This document shows, one piece after another, positions 42,653 to 53,434 of a stretch of DNA of 64,000 nucleotides. The notes beneath the pieces were generated by a model. That model was not told the origin of the DNA and searched no databases. It saw only the letters and a program-made list of their open reading frames with translations. The position numbers and the translations under genes were made by a program. Source of the DNA: Hymenobacter sp. YIM 151858-1 (GTDB lineage Bacteria; Bacteroidota; Bacteroidia; Cytophagales; Hymenobacteraceae); NCBI RefSeq assembly GCF_025979705.1, contig NZ_CP110138.1, forward strand, positions 36,857-100,856, read 5' to 3'. The first letter of the stretch is position 1; each line of letters opens with the position of its first letter.

Positions 42653-42963
42653 TGTACAACGGCCCGGAAGGCTGCGCCAACTCCGTGCGCGTGCGCCCGC
42701 TCGCGGTGCAGGTGGCGCCCAACCCGGCCGACGCTGGCTTTGACCTGACCGACGTTAACGCCGCGCCCGACACCGGCCCGGCTGCGCTCGGCCGCTTGGA
42801 CTACACCTTGTTCGACCTCTACGGGGTGGCCCGGCTCAGCGGCCATACCACCCCGGGCCGCACGTGGGTAGACACCCGGCGTGTCCCGGCCGGAGTTTAC
42901 CAGATGCGCGTGCGCTCTGCCACCGGGCAAACCGACTTTGTGCGGGTACAGATTGCCCACTGA
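42653..42963 (+). pseudogene. Captured C-terminal fragment of a T9SS cargo protein
   Basis: About 103 codons with no proper start (a GTG at 42652 is at the junction). VQVAPNPADAGFDLTDV opens and DYTLFDLYGVARLSGHTTPG..TWVDTRRVPAGVYQMRVRSATGQTDFVRVQIAH closes a classic T9SS type A sorting domain (P-N-P start, G-x-Y near the end). Such domains send proteins through the Bacteroidota type IX secretion system. The cargo part is missing, so the fragment is a capture scar from adjacent deletion or transposition. It strongly supports a Bacteroidota host. Confidence 0.85.
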
Positions 42964-42980
42964 TTGAATACCCCCTTCAC

Positions 42981-43050
42981 GGTGCTGCAACACAACGGCC
43001 CGTGCACTGGCCCAGCTGGGCCAGTGCACGGGCCGTTGTGTTGCAGCACC
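42981..43050 (+). terminator. 70-bp perfect palindrome, no loop
   Basis: 42981-43015 and 43016-43050 are exact reverse complements without a spacer. It lies 17 bp after the stop of the T9SS fragment, so it probably came along as that gene's terminator. A perfect 35-bp arm palindrome is normally unstable in replication, so its survival is noteworthy. Confidence 0.75.
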
Positions 43051-43181
43051 GGAGCAGGAGAACAGGTAAAATGAGCGAGCAAAGAAGGAAACCGTCGAAG
43101 AAGGAATCGTATTGACTGCTTACTAAGGAACCTTGGCGTTGCTTTCCGTTCCTACTCAAGGGCAACCCCGATTCCGCCGCA

Positions 43182-43221
43182 GCCCTAACGGGAATTTCTG
43201 TTCTTACTCTTGCGCTACCCC
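43182..43221 (-). repeat. Right terminal inverted repeat of the Tn3-family element
   Basis: 40 bp, exact reverse complement of 41951-41990. It supplies the in-frame TTG (43210) that could restart the interrupted gene. Confidence 0.92.
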
Positions 43222-43926
43222 TATACCTGCACGGGCTATAAGCATTTCGGGGCCGAGCCCCCGCTCAGCTTTCACAACCGACACGGTGAGCAGGATTTTC
43301 GGGACAACATGCTTTACCTCAGCGTGGCGTTCAGCGACTGGAAGCACGACCGGGAGATGCTGCGCTTTGTGCTGGATACCCATTTCAACGGCTTTAGCGC
43401 CAAGTTCATGGAGAAAGCCATTCAGCCCTATGTGCAGGCCAACCAAACGCCACAGCTGCACCTGCTAATCTGGCAGCATAGCCGGGATACCCAGGGCAAG
43501 CTGAAGCTGAGCATTGGTACGGGCGAGCCGGTGGTGGAGCGCTTCGGGCAGGAATCCGTGTCGGCGCAGCAGTACATTGCCAGCCGAAGGGCCTACTACG
43601 CGGGCGAATACGCGCGCTACGAGGATGAGGAAAAGGACGAGGCGCGGCGTTGGGAGCTGCGCGAGCGGGACCGAGCCGAGCGCCGTCGCAAACGGGAGGC
43701 AAAGGCCGGCGGCACCAACACTCCCAAACCAGCCAGCTAGGTAGCCGGCGTGCTGACGGTTTTCCTAATAGAAGCGCCCCCTGCGTTGCCTAGGCAGCGG
43801 AGTAAGCATGCAACTAGGCGCGCTTGACGTTATGCTCGCGGGCTCATAAACTGTTTGCTGCCATTAAGCGAAAGGCTTACTTAATTTCCAATGCTGGGTG
43901 CGCGTCGGCAGGGCAATGGAAAACAA

Positions 43927-43949
43927 AACGCCCGGCGGGGCCGGGCGTT
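43927..43949 (-). terminator. Hairpin downstream of the copper chaperone gene
   Basis: AACGCCCGGC, three bases, GCCGGGCGTT, 22 bp beyond the stop of the minus-strand chaperone gene, with TTTTGTTTT-type sequence following on that strand. A clear intrinsic terminator. The gap 43741-43926 to its left shows no gene. Confidence 0.8.
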
Positions 43950-43971
43950 CAACCTGAAAGCAGGAGGACAC

Positions 43972-44181
43972 TCACGCGGGCTGAATCTCGAAACCGGCTT
44001 CTTGCACGGCGTGTACCACTTGCTCGGCCGTGAGCTTGTCGGAGGTCACGGTCAGGATTTTATCCGGGTTGGCGGTGTCAACCTGCCAGTTGCCGGCGCC
44101 GGCTTCCTGGTTGAGGGTGGGCGTCACGGCTTTGATGCAGCCGCCGCAGTTGATGTTGGTTTTGAATTGAAGCGTTTTCAT
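43972..44181 (-). CDS. CopZ-like heavy-metal-associated (HMA) chaperone
   Basis: 69 residues from the ATG at 44181. Sequence MKTLQFKTNINCGGCIKAVTP shows the HMA metal site C-G-G-C in the N-terminal loop, and the rest gives the beta-alpha-beta-beta-alpha-beta ferredoxin-like fold expected. Small HMA proteins carry Cu(I) to P1B ATPases. A SD-like CACCTCC precedes the start. The upstream element at 44282-44293 and the -7 box TAGTTTTG (44240-44233) suggest copper-dependent control in common with copA. A longer same-frame start is rejected, since it runs across that promoter. Confidence 0.85.
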   Translation of the reverse strand: MKTLQFKTNINCGGCIKAVTPTLNQEAGAGNWQVDTANPDKILTVTSDKLTAEQVVHAVQEAGFEIQPA

Positions 44182-44281
44182 GGGAGGTGAATGCGTGGTG
44201 CCCAAGGGGGGCGGGTTCGGACTAAGAACACCCAAAACTAGCGGGTGGTGCACGGGCAGTGGTACAGAATTAGGCTTGGGA

Positions 44282-44293
44282 CTTGCATGATTT
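44282..44293 (-). promoter_or_regulatory. Copper-gene element AAATCATGCAAG
   Basis: One of five copies of AAATNATGCAAG in the metal region. On the coding strand of the HMA chaperone gene, it is 41 nt upstream of the -7-like box TAGTTTTG and 100 nt from the ATG. No good -33 box is seen, as expected for an activator-dependent promoter. Confidence 0.6.
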
Positions 44294-44320
44294 GCAGCCG
44301 CCGGGTACCCGCAGCCCGAC

Positions 44321-44959
44321 CTAGTGATGGCCCATGCCGCCGCTGAGCAGGTGCTTGCCGATGACCAGCAGCAGGCCCAGCACCAGCAGGGCCAGCAGCA
44401 GGTTCCGGCCCCAGGGTGTAGGACCCGCTTCGGCGGGTAGCCCTGGGGCCACCCGCTGCTGCCGATGCTTTCGCCACTGCTCAATGCGCCCCCAGGGCTT
44501 ATAAACGGAAATAAGCGTGGCCGAGAGCAGTACCGCAAGCGCGGCGGCGGCATCGGCGAGCAGCTGCAGGCGCAGGCTCCGCAGGTCCGTGGCGGACAAG
44601 TCGGTTCGGGCCGCCACGTCGGCCAGGTAGGTAACGGGCTGCATGTGCAGCAGCAACAGCAGCGTGGCCCCCGCCGTGAGTACGAGCTTGACCAGCACCC
44701 AATAGTGCTTGAACAGCCCCCAGGGTGTGCCCAGTGCCTGCACAACGCCGGTAGCCAGCGCGCCCATGCTGGCCGGTACGATGACAAACCAGCCGCTCAG
44801 GCCCATGCTCAGGTAGGATGCCCGCACCAGCAACGGGTCTTGGCTGGTGAGTCCCGCGATGGCCAATGCCAGAAAGGCGGCCACCGCACCCAGCCATCCC
44901 ACCGAAAACGTGATGTGGGCCGTGAGCACAAACTTGCGAAGCGGCGGGGAAAAGGCCAT
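44321..44959 (-). CDS. DUF2269/CopD-like membrane protein
   Basis: 212 residues with about five membrane helices: FVLTAHITFSVGWLGAVAAFLALAIAG, YLSMGLSGWFVIVPASMGALATG, VLVKLVLTAGATLLLLLH, LLADAAAALAVLLSATLISVY and a last one (LLLALLVLGLLLVIGKHLL). His residues in the first helix (TAHITFSVGW) and at the C-terminus (GGMGHH) may bind metal or haem, as in DUF2269/CopD-type proteins that take part in copper handling. It lies in its own unit between the chaperone and the Cys-rich store. Confidence 0.65.
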   Translation of the reverse strand: MAFSPPLRKFVLTAHITFSVGWLGAVAAFLALAIAGLTSQDPLLVRASYLSMGLSGWFVIVPASMGALATGVVQALGTPWGLFKHYWVLVKLVLTAGATLLLLLHMQPVTYLADVAARTDLSATDLRSLRLQLLADAAAALAVLLSATLISVYKPWGRIEQWRKHRQQRVAPGLPAEAGPTPWGRNLLLALLVLGLLLVIGKHLLSGGMGHH

Positions 44960-45052
44960 TTAAACGGACTAACGGTGGAATCAAGCCGCAAAGCAACGGG
45001 CCGACGCGACGTGGCGCAGCTTAACAATATAGGTAAGGGTTAAACAGCGCAA

Positions 45053-45082
45053 AAGCCAGCTGGTAAAGCTACCGGCTGGCTT
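45053..45082 (-). terminator. Hairpin downstream of the copper-store gene
   Basis: AGCCAGCTGGTA and TACCGGCTGGCT pair around AAGC with a single G-T wobble, 24 bp beyond the stop at 45106. Probably an intrinsic terminator. The rest of 44960-45105 shows no gene. Confidence 0.65.
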
Positions 45083-45105
45083 AGCGACAAAGGTGGCAAG
45101 ACCGG

Positions 45106-45441
45106 CTACGCGGCCAAGCCTTGGCGGCAAGCCTGCTCGCAGCGGCGGCAGGCCTCGGCGCATTCCCGGCAGTGCTCCATGTGGGCGCCGTGCTGCTCGC
45201 ACTCGTCCCCGCAGGCTTTGCAGACTTCGGCACACTCCCGCAGCAGGTGCTGGGCGTGCTCGGAACCGCGGGCCGTCAAGCGCGCAGTCAGGGCGCAGAC
45301 GTCGGCGCAGTCCCGGTCCAGGCTGATGCAGCGGGCCATCATTTTTACGTTTTCTTCCTGCAGGCAGGCCGTGGCACAATGCTCGCAGGCGGCGATGCAG
45401 GCGTTAAGGGCGTCGAGTAGGGCTTGGTTCTGGGTATGCAT
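45106..45441 (-). CDS. Four-helix-bundle copper storage protein (Csp/DUF326-like)
   Basis: 111 residues from the ATG at 45441 (MHTQNQALLDAL). Thirteen or so Cys fall in C-x3-C and C-x2-C spacing on amphipathic helices: CIAACEHCATACLQEE, CISLDRDCADVCA, CAEVCKACGDECEQH, CRECAEACRRCEQACRQ. This is the pattern of Csp proteins and DUF326, whose helix bundle holds many Cu(I) ions in its core. No signal peptide, so a cytosolic store. It is preceded at 96 nt by the AAATNATGCAAG element and is therefore probably copper-induced. Confidence 0.85.
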   Translation of the reverse strand: MHTQNQALLDALNACIAACEHCATACLQEENVKMMARCISLDRDCADVCALTARLTARGSEHAQHLLRECAEVCKACGDECEQHGAHMEHCRECAEACRRCEQACRQGLAA

Positions 45442-45517
45442 GGGTAAAGGTTTGGGGTGAATACTGGTGGCCAAGAGGCCTGCTAAACCAGTTATACCCC
45501 ATCCTTGACCCGCGGTT

Positions 45518-46150
45518 TTACACCTGCGAGCCTTCCGCTTGCATTATTTGGGGCGGCCGCGGCGCCGGGAACTGAACTTGGGCGCCGCGCTTGCGGTACG
45601 CCGAGGGCGAGCACCGCGTCAGGCGGCGGAACTGCCCGGAAAAATGCGCCAAGCTGCTGTAGCCCAGCCGCCGCGCCACGGCGCTCACGCCCAGGGGCGA
45701 GGTGGCCAGCAACTCCTGGGCGTAGAGTAGGCGCTGGTGGACAATAAAGGCGGCCACGGTGCGGCCCCCCGACAAGCGGGTGTACGCTGCGTTGAGCTGG
45801 GAATACGGCAGGGCCAGCTCGGCGGCCACGGCCGCCCCGAACGCCCGGTGCCGCGGGCAGGGCTCGGCCTGCCGCAGCAGCTTATGCACGGCGGCGTCCA
45901 CCCGCTCCAGCAAGGTCTGGTGAAACGATTCCAGCAGCGCAAACTGCGCGGCGCCGAGGGCTTGCCGGATAGCGGCCCAGTTCAGGTCAGAGGATGCGCC
46001 CACGACTGTGGCCGCCCCCAGCCGGACGTCTACCACCTGCAGGCCCAGCTGCTCCAGCTCGCGGCGCACCACCCGTATGCCGCGCGCGCAGACCATGTGC
46101 TTGATGTAGAGCACGGTGGTGGGCGGGGTCGGAACGGTGTGGCGCGGCAT
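45518..46150 (-). CDS. AraC regulator with degenerate HMA-like N-terminal domain
   Basis: 210 residues from the ATG at 46150. The N-terminal 70 residues (TVLYIKHMVCARGIRVVRRELEQLGLQVVDVRLG) follow an HMA fold, but the metal motif is C21-A-R-G24, missing the second Cys. The C-terminal 100 residues are a double-HTH AraC domain (LGVSAVARRLGYSSLAHFSGQFRRLTRCSPSAYRK). The sister at 59641 keeps both Cys. Last gene of the RND efflux operon (11 bp after the DUF6122 gene). It may sense another metal or act independently of one. Confidence 0.8.
   Translation of the reverse strand: MPRHTVPTPPTTVLYIKHMVCARGIRVVRRELEQLGLQVVDVRLGAATVVGASSDLNWAAIRQALGAAQFALLESFHQTLLERVDAAVHKLLRQAEPCPRHRAFGAAVAAELALPYSQLNAAYTRLSGGRTVAAFIVHQRLLYAQELLATSPLGVSAVARRLGYSSLAHFSGQFRRLTRCSPSAYRKRGAQVQFPAPRPPQIMQAEGSQV
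45538..45549 (-). promoter_or_regulatory. Copper-gene element AAATAATGCAAG
   Basis: Located inside the last codons of the AraC gene and pointing to the Csp-like gene. It is 41 nt upstream of a TATAACTG box (45496-45489) and 96 nt from the ATG at 45441, the same spacing as at the HMA chaperone gene. Confidence 0.55.
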
Positions 46151-46161
46151 GGACGACAGGA

Positions 46162-46473
46162 TTAGGGCAGGTAAATGCCGCGCTGCCAGCACTCGGTGTA
46201 GTCCAGCACCATGTGCAACAGAAAGCCTACGGCCCACACCCGCGTCCGAGGGGGGAACAGCAACACCACGTAGAAGCCAATGGCCCAGTAGGTGTGAAAA
46301 GTGTGGAAGTTGATGCTGCAGCGGTCGGGGTCGTAGAACGGGGTGGCCCACAAGTGGTCCAGGTCGAGCAGCAGCGCCGCGGCCAGCACCAACCAGACCC
46401 GCCGCCAGCGGGGGCGGTAGAAGGCCAAAGCCACGAGGCCCGGCACCACGATGTGCAGAAAGGCGTGCACCAT
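46162..46473 (-). CDS. DUF6122 membrane protein
   Basis: 103 residues with three to four hydrophobic helices (FLHIVVPGLVALAFY, VWLVLAAALLLDLDHLWATPF, YWAIGFYVVLLFPP, VWAVGFLLHMVLDYTECW). Conserved features D-L-D-H-L-x-A-T-P, D-P-D/L-R-C-S-I-x-F-H and the C-terminal D-Y/D resemble a membrane metal-dependent hydrolase fold. The gene at 61047 contains a second copy of the domain after a lipoprotein start. Function unknown. It starts 3 bp after the stop of the RND pump gene, so is co-translated with the efflux operon. Confidence 0.7.
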   Translation of the reverse strand: MVHAFLHIVVPGLVALAFYRPRWRRVWLVLAAALLLDLDHLWATPFYDPDRCSINFHTFHTYWAIGFYVVLLFPPRTRVWAVGFLLHMVLDYTECWQRGIYLP

Positions 46474-46476
46474 GAC

Positions 46477-49698
<3,222 letters not shown>

Positions 49699-49785
49699 CG
49701 GGGTAAGCAGTAAGGTGAAGCCCCCAGGTAGTGGGCTTAAGGCCGGGCCAGTGCGCGGCCGGAAGTGGGCCGCTGTTTAGGCACG

Positions 49786-50298
49786 CTAGCTTTGTTTTTT
49801 GGGCCTGGGCGTACGGGCCGAGGAGTGGGTGCTCATGATTTGCCACTGGCCCGCAGCGTTCTTGCGCAGCACCGACGTGGCCACGCCCCGGCGCACGATG
49901 GGCGCCTTGGCTTCCTTGTCCTGAGGAGCCTTCTTCAGGGTGATGGTATAGGTGTAGGTTTCCGTCGCGAAGGCGTAGGAGCCGTCCACCGTCACGGTAG
50001 CCTGGTAGTCGCTGAAGGTGAAGGCGCTGAACTCGCGCAGTTCCGGGCCCAGGTGGTGGGCGGCGTAATGCTTGAATGTGCCTTCCACCCCGCCCGACTC
50101 AAACACTTGCGAATCGGCCGTGAACAGGCGGTGGGTGCCGGTCGTGTCCAACTTTTCCACCGCCTGCTGGTACTGGCGCAGCACGGCTTTGGCGGCCGCC
50201 GCGTCCCCGCTCGGGGCGCTGCCAGCCGTTTGGGCGTGGGCGGTGGGGACCGACAGCGCCAGCGCGGACAGGGCCGCGAAAGCAATACAGGTTCTCAT
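49786..50298 (-). CDS. Secreted DUF4440/SnoaL-like protein
   Basis: 170 residues with a signal peptide (MRTCIAFAALSALALSVPTAHA, cleavage before QTAG). AKAVLRQYQQAVEKLDTTGTHRLFTADSQVFESGGVEGTFKHYAAHH is the start of the NTF2-like cone fold, and the second half is its beta sheet (YAFATETYTYTITLKK, GRGVATSVLRKNAAGQWQIMSTHSS-like). The NTF2-like pocket often binds small molecules; the ligand here is unknown. Placed between the pump and adaptor genes (8-bp gap to the adaptor), so likely co-expressed for metal stress. Confidence 0.75.
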   Translation of the reverse strand: MRTCIAFAALSALALSVPTAHAQTAGSAPSGDAAAAKAVLRQYQQAVEKLDTTGTHRLFTADSQVFESGGVEGTFKHYAAHHLGPELREFSAFTFSDYQATVTVDGSYAFATETYTYTITLKKAPQDKEAKAPIVRRGVATSVLRKNAAGQWQIMSTHSSARTPRPKKQS

Positions 50299-50306
50299 GA
50301 GGCGGG

Positions 50307-51452
50307 TTATTGGTTGAGGTAGATGGACTTGAGCTGGTAGGTGCCGGACGTAACCACCCGGTCGTTTTCGTTCACCTCGCCCTGCGCCAGCACGGTTTGC
50401 TGGCCGTTGACGGCGCCGGGCTGCACGTAGCGAATCTTGAACCGCTCGGGTTCGGTGTGCACGAACACCACGGGTTTGCCGTTCAGGTCGGTGATGGCCG
50501 AAGTGGGCACCACCAGCTGCGGCTTGCCGCCGCCGGTCTGGCCCACGACCTGCACGTTCACGGCCTGGCCGGCGCGGTAGGCGCTGCCCTCGGCCGCATC
50601 CAGCTCCAGCACCAGCTGGCGGGCCTGGTTCACGGGGTTCACCACGTTGCTAAACACCACCAGCCGGGCCGGCACGCCGGCCTGTCCTTGCAGGCCCTCC
50701 ACCCGAAACACCGCCCCGGGCGTCACCTTGTCCAGGTCCTGGGCAAACACCTGGGCCTCCACGCGCAGCTTGCCCGGGTTGATGACCCGGAACAGCTCGT
50801 CGCCCTGGTTGACCTGCTGGCCCACGGCCAGGTTGAACACGTCCACCGTGCCGCTCACGGGCGAGGTGATGGTGGTGCGGCGCTGCCGGGCCTGCCCGTT
50901 CAGGATGGCCGCGTTCTGCCGGGCCTGGCGCAGGCGCAGCTCGGCGGCCACCACATCTTTGCGAGCGGCAATGTCGGCGATGCTCTGCAAGCGGGCGTAG
51001 TCCTGCTGGGCGGCGCGCAGCTCGGCCTGGGCGTTGGCCCGCTCCGTGCTGAGGGCTATCTGCTGGGTCGCGTCCAGGGTTTGCTCGATGACGGCCAGCG
51101 TCTGGCCGGCCCGGACCGCCTGGCCCACCTGCGCGGCCAGGCTGACGATGCGCCCGGTTTGGGGCACCACAATCCGGCCTTCGCCCCCGGCCGCGGCCGA
51201 CACCGTGCCGTAGAGCGTGGCCCGGCTGTAGGTGGTGGAGAAAGCGGCCAGGTTGGTGCGCACCTGAAACAGGAACTGACTTTCCTTGGGCAGCAGCACC
51301 TCGTCGGTCAGTGCCACGCCGGTGCTGGCCTTGGCTGCGCCGCCGTGGTCTTCGCCGTCGTGGGCTCGTACGGACGCCGGCGGGGGCAGCAGCACCGTGA
51401 GCACGAGGCTGGCGGCCGCCGTGGCGGCAAGTAGCTTATGCTTGGTTTTCAT
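50307..51452 (-). CDS. RND efflux periplasmic adaptor (CusB/CzcB family)
   Basis: 381 residues from the ATG at 51452 (MKTKHKLLAATAAASLVLTVLLPPPASVRA signal peptide); an ATG 21 bp upstream is possible. After a His/Asp-rich HDGEDHGG there is a barrel-sandwich hybrid (GRIVSLAAQVGQAVRAGQTLAVIEQ and SPVSGTVDVFNLAVGQQVNQGDELFRVI) flanking a coiled-coil hairpin (ANAQAELRAAQQDYARLQS), then beta-barrel and membrane-proximal parts. It links the pump to the outer-membrane channel and can hand over metal. Confidence 0.9.
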   Translation of the reverse strand: MKTKHKLLAATAAASLVLTVLLPPPASVRAHDGEDHGGAAKASTGVALTDEVLLPKESQFLFQVRTNLAAFSTTYSRATLYGTVSAAAGGEGRIVVPQTGRIVSLAAQVGQAVRAGQTLAVIEQTLDATQQIALSTERANAQAELRAAQQDYARLQSIADIAARKDVVAAELRLRQARQNAAILNGQARQRRTTITSPVSGTVDVFNLAVGQQVNQGDELFRVINPGKLRVEAQVFAQDLDKVTPGAVFRVEGLQGQAGVPARLVVFSNVVNPVNQARQLVLELDAAEGSAYRAGQAVNVQVVGQTGGGKPQLVVPTSAITDLNGKPVVFVHTEPERFKIRYVQPGAVNGQQTVLAQGEVNENDRVVTSGTYQLKSIYLNQ

Positions 51453-51465
51453 CTTGGTAAGGGGC

Positions 51466-52089
51466 TTAAGCAAGGGGGGAATGCCGGCGGGCCGAAAGGG
51501 CGGGTTCCGGCGCCGGTGGCACCGGAGGCTGTTGCCGGCGCCGCAGCAGCAGGGCCGTCAGCCCGATGCCGAGCACAAAGGCGCCCACCAGGGCCAGGAT
51601 GGTTTTCCAGGAGGAAAAGAGGCCGGGTGCGGCCGCGGCGGGAGACGTGGTTGCGGGCAGCTTTTCGCCGACTTTGATGCCGTCGAGCAGCATCAGGTCG
51701 GCCCGCTCGCCGGCTACCACGTTCAGGGCGAAACTGTAGGCTTTGTTGGCCGGAAACTCCCCCTCGACCAGGTACACGCCGGGCTCCTGTTCCGTCACCG
51801 CCCACTTCAGCTGGGCGTCTTCCGGGTTGGTCAGGGTCAGCTTGGCGCCTTTGATGGGGACGTTGGTGGCGTAGTCGGAAAGGAACAGGCGCAGGTCGGC
51901 GGGCTGGCCGCCTTCCAGGGGCTCGTAGCGCAAAAGCACTTCGAACTGTTCGGACAGGGCCGCCACGGAAAACGAAGTCGCGCCGGCCGGCGCGGCGGCC
52001 TTGGCCCCGTCGCCGTGGTCCTCGCCGCCGTGGGCGTAGGCGGCTCCGGTCAGGAGCAGGCCCAGGAGCAGAATGAGTAGCTGTTTCAT
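51466..52089 (-). CDS. Exported His-rich metal-handling protein with C-terminal membrane helix
   Basis: 207 residues. Signal peptide MKQLLILLLGLLLTGAAYA, then HGGEDHGDGAK, nearly the same as the mature start of the adaptor (HDGEDHGGAAK). The middle resembles the N-terminal beta domain of some CzcB/CusB proteins (LRLFLSDYATNVPIKGAKLTLT). Near the C-terminus, WKTILALVGAFVLGIGLTALLL is a membrane helix with a basic cytoplasmic tail. Gap to the adaptor gene 13 bp, to the channel gene 1 bp. It may be a split-off adaptor domain that gathers periplasmic metal (inference). Confidence 0.65.
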   Translation of the reverse strand: MKQLLILLLGLLLTGAAYAHGGEDHGDGAKAAAPAGATSFSVAALSEQFEVLLRYEPLEGGQPADLRLFLSDYATNVPIKGAKLTLTNPEDAQLKWAVTEQEPGVYLVEGEFPANKAYSFALNVVAGERADLMLLDGIKVGEKLPATTSPAAAAPGLFSSWKTILALVGAFVLGIGLTALLLRRRQQPPVPPAPEPALSARRHSPLA

Positions 52090-52090
52090 G

Positions 52091-53338
52091 TTATTCCCCC
52101 CGCAGGTAGGTAAGTTCGATGAGGGCCTGACGGTAGTCGCGGATGGTAGTCAGGTAAGTATTCTGGATGGCAAAGGCCTGGTTTAAGCTCAGGATAAGCT
52201 GCAGGTAGCTGGCTTCCCCGGCCCGAAACAGGCGTTGCGACTGGCTGATGATGGCCCGCGACTGCGGCAGGCCCGTTTGCTCGTAGTAGCCCAGCGAAGC
52301 GGCGAACTTGCGCGTGTCGGCCAGGGCTTGCTGGTACTGGGTGCTGAGTTCCAGGCGTTGGGTTTGCAGCTGGTAGCTGGCGGCCTGAGAACGGGCCGTG
52401 GCCGCCTGCAGCTGCGAGCGGTAGGTCCAGAACCAGATGGGCACCGACACGCCAAATTGAAAGCGGTACTTGAGCTGGGAGTTCTCAAAGGCTTGGTTCT
52501 GGTAGCCCACCGTCAGGGCCGGCGTGCGGCGGGCCCGCACCAGGCTGATGCCCGACTGGCTCAGGGCCACGTTCTGGGTAGCCGCTGCCAGGGTGGGGCT
52601 GCGCACCAGGGCGGTGCTGTCTTCGGCGGGCAGGCCGCTGAGCAGGGCCGTGCCCGTTTGGGCCAGTTCCGCGCCGGTCCGGCTCAGGTCGGTGCTGGTG
52701 GTCAGCGGCTCGGAGGGCCGGCCCAGCAGCAAGCCCAGGCGGCGCTGGGCGGCTTGGCGGTCAGCTTGGGCCTGCTGCAGCAGAACGGTCACCTGCCGGG
52801 CTTCGGCGTCGGTGCTGATGCGCTGCAGGGAGGTCACTTCGCCGGCGGTAAAGAGGCGCTCGGTGGCCAGGCGCAGCGCCTGGAACAAGCTGTCTTGGTA
52901 GGTGAGCTGCCGCACCTGGGCCTCGGCAAACTGCAAGGTGAGGTAGGCCAGGCGGGTGTCGCGCAGCACGCTGGCCCGGCTCACCTCGCGGTTGCGTTCG
53001 GCCAGGGTAATGCCGGCTTCCGCCACTTGGCGCTGCCGGCGGTACACGTTGGGCAGGTCGATGGTTTGCACCACGCCCGGGGCCCACATCTCACCCGTGG
53101 GGGCCGCCAACAGAAAGTCGGGGTTGGCCGGCGCGAACGAGCCGCGCTTGAGCGCCCGCTGCTCCTCGATTTCCCGCTCGGACTGGCGCAGCCGCGGGTG
53201 GCGGCGCAGCGTCTGGGCCTCAGCGCTATCGAGGCTGATAATTGTTTGGGCCTGCAGCTCGGCCAGCCCGGACCCGAGCACGCCTAGCCCCGTGGCCAGC
53301 AGCCACCGCCATCCGACTTTACTTGTTAATGACTTCAT
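52091..53338 (-). CDS. Outer-membrane efflux channel (TolC/CusC family)
   Basis: 415 residues, ATG at 53338. Signal sequence WRWLLATGLGVLGSGLAELQAQ. It has the duplicated helical barrel of TolC-type proteins: ISLDSAEAQTLRRHPRLRQSEREIEEQRALKRG opening, LAYLTLQFAEAQVRQLTYQD, and the second repeat NVALSQSGISLVRARRTPALTVGYQNQ and QRLFRAGEASYLQLILSLNQAF near the end. No lipobox Cys was noted. It starts the tricistronic CBA efflux unit with the 1-bp-spaced next gene. Confidence 0.88.
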   Translation of the reverse strand: MKSLTSKVGWRWLLATGLGVLGSGLAELQAQTIISLDSAEAQTLRRHPRLRQSEREIEEQRALKRGSFAPANPDFLLAAPTGEMWAPGVVQTIDLPNVYRRQRQVAEAGITLAERNREVSRASVLRDTRLAYLTLQFAEAQVRQLTYQDSLFQALRLATERLFTAGEVTSLQRISTDAEARQVTVLLQQAQADRQAAQRRLGLLLGRPSEPLTTSTDLSRTGAELAQTGTALLSGLPAEDSTALVRSPTLAAATQNVALSQSGISLVRARRTPALTVGYQNQAFENSQLKYRFQFGVSVPIWFWTYRSQLQAATARSQAASYQLQTQRLELSTQYQQALADTRKFAASLGYYEQTGLPQSRAIISQSQRLFRAGEASYLQLILSLNQAFAIQNTYLTTIRDYRQALIELTYLRGE

Positions 53339-53434
53339 ACGTTCGGGTTAAAACCAGCCTGGGGGCCGCCCGCTGCGGTAGCAGCGAGCGGTCCGGGACG
53401 GAGGGAAGCCGGGCGTCCGGCTTCCGGACTCCGC

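Larger units (their letters stand above)
41951..43221. mobile_element. 1,271-bp Tn3-family mini-element with TATAC target duplication
   Basis: Bounded by exact 40-bp inverted repeats (41951-41990 and 43182-43221) starting GGGGTAGCGCAAGAG, typical Tn3-family ends. It is flanked by the 5-bp direct repeat TATAC at 41946-41950 and 43222-43226, the expected Tn3 duplication. It holds the 3' third of a transposase gene, a captured C-terminal T9SS domain and a 70-bp palindrome, but no resolvase. Because it cannot encode a full transposase it must have been moved in trans, like TIME/MITE derivatives of Tn3 elements. Confidence 0.92.
41934..43740 (+). pseudogene. Unknown gene split by a Tn3-family insertion, possibly re-started
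   Basis: Removing 41951-43221 plus one TATAC copy joins ATG ATG TCA ATC TAT to ACC TGC ACG in frame, giving MMSIYTCTGYKHFGAEPPLSF and on to the stop at 43740 (about 178 residues). The insertion lies in the fifth and sixth codons. The downstream part remains open from a TTG at 43210 inside the right terminal repeat, reading L/M-R-Y-P-Y-T-C-T, so a near-full-length protein of 176 residues could still be made. The C-terminal third is a highly charged helix (RYEDEEKDEARRWELRERDRAERRRK). Family not recognised. Confidence 0.75.

Noticed and set aside
50310..51434. 374-codon + strand frame opposite the periplasmic adaptor
   Set aside because: Shadow frame with no folding pattern; adaptor and signal peptide on the other strand are clear.
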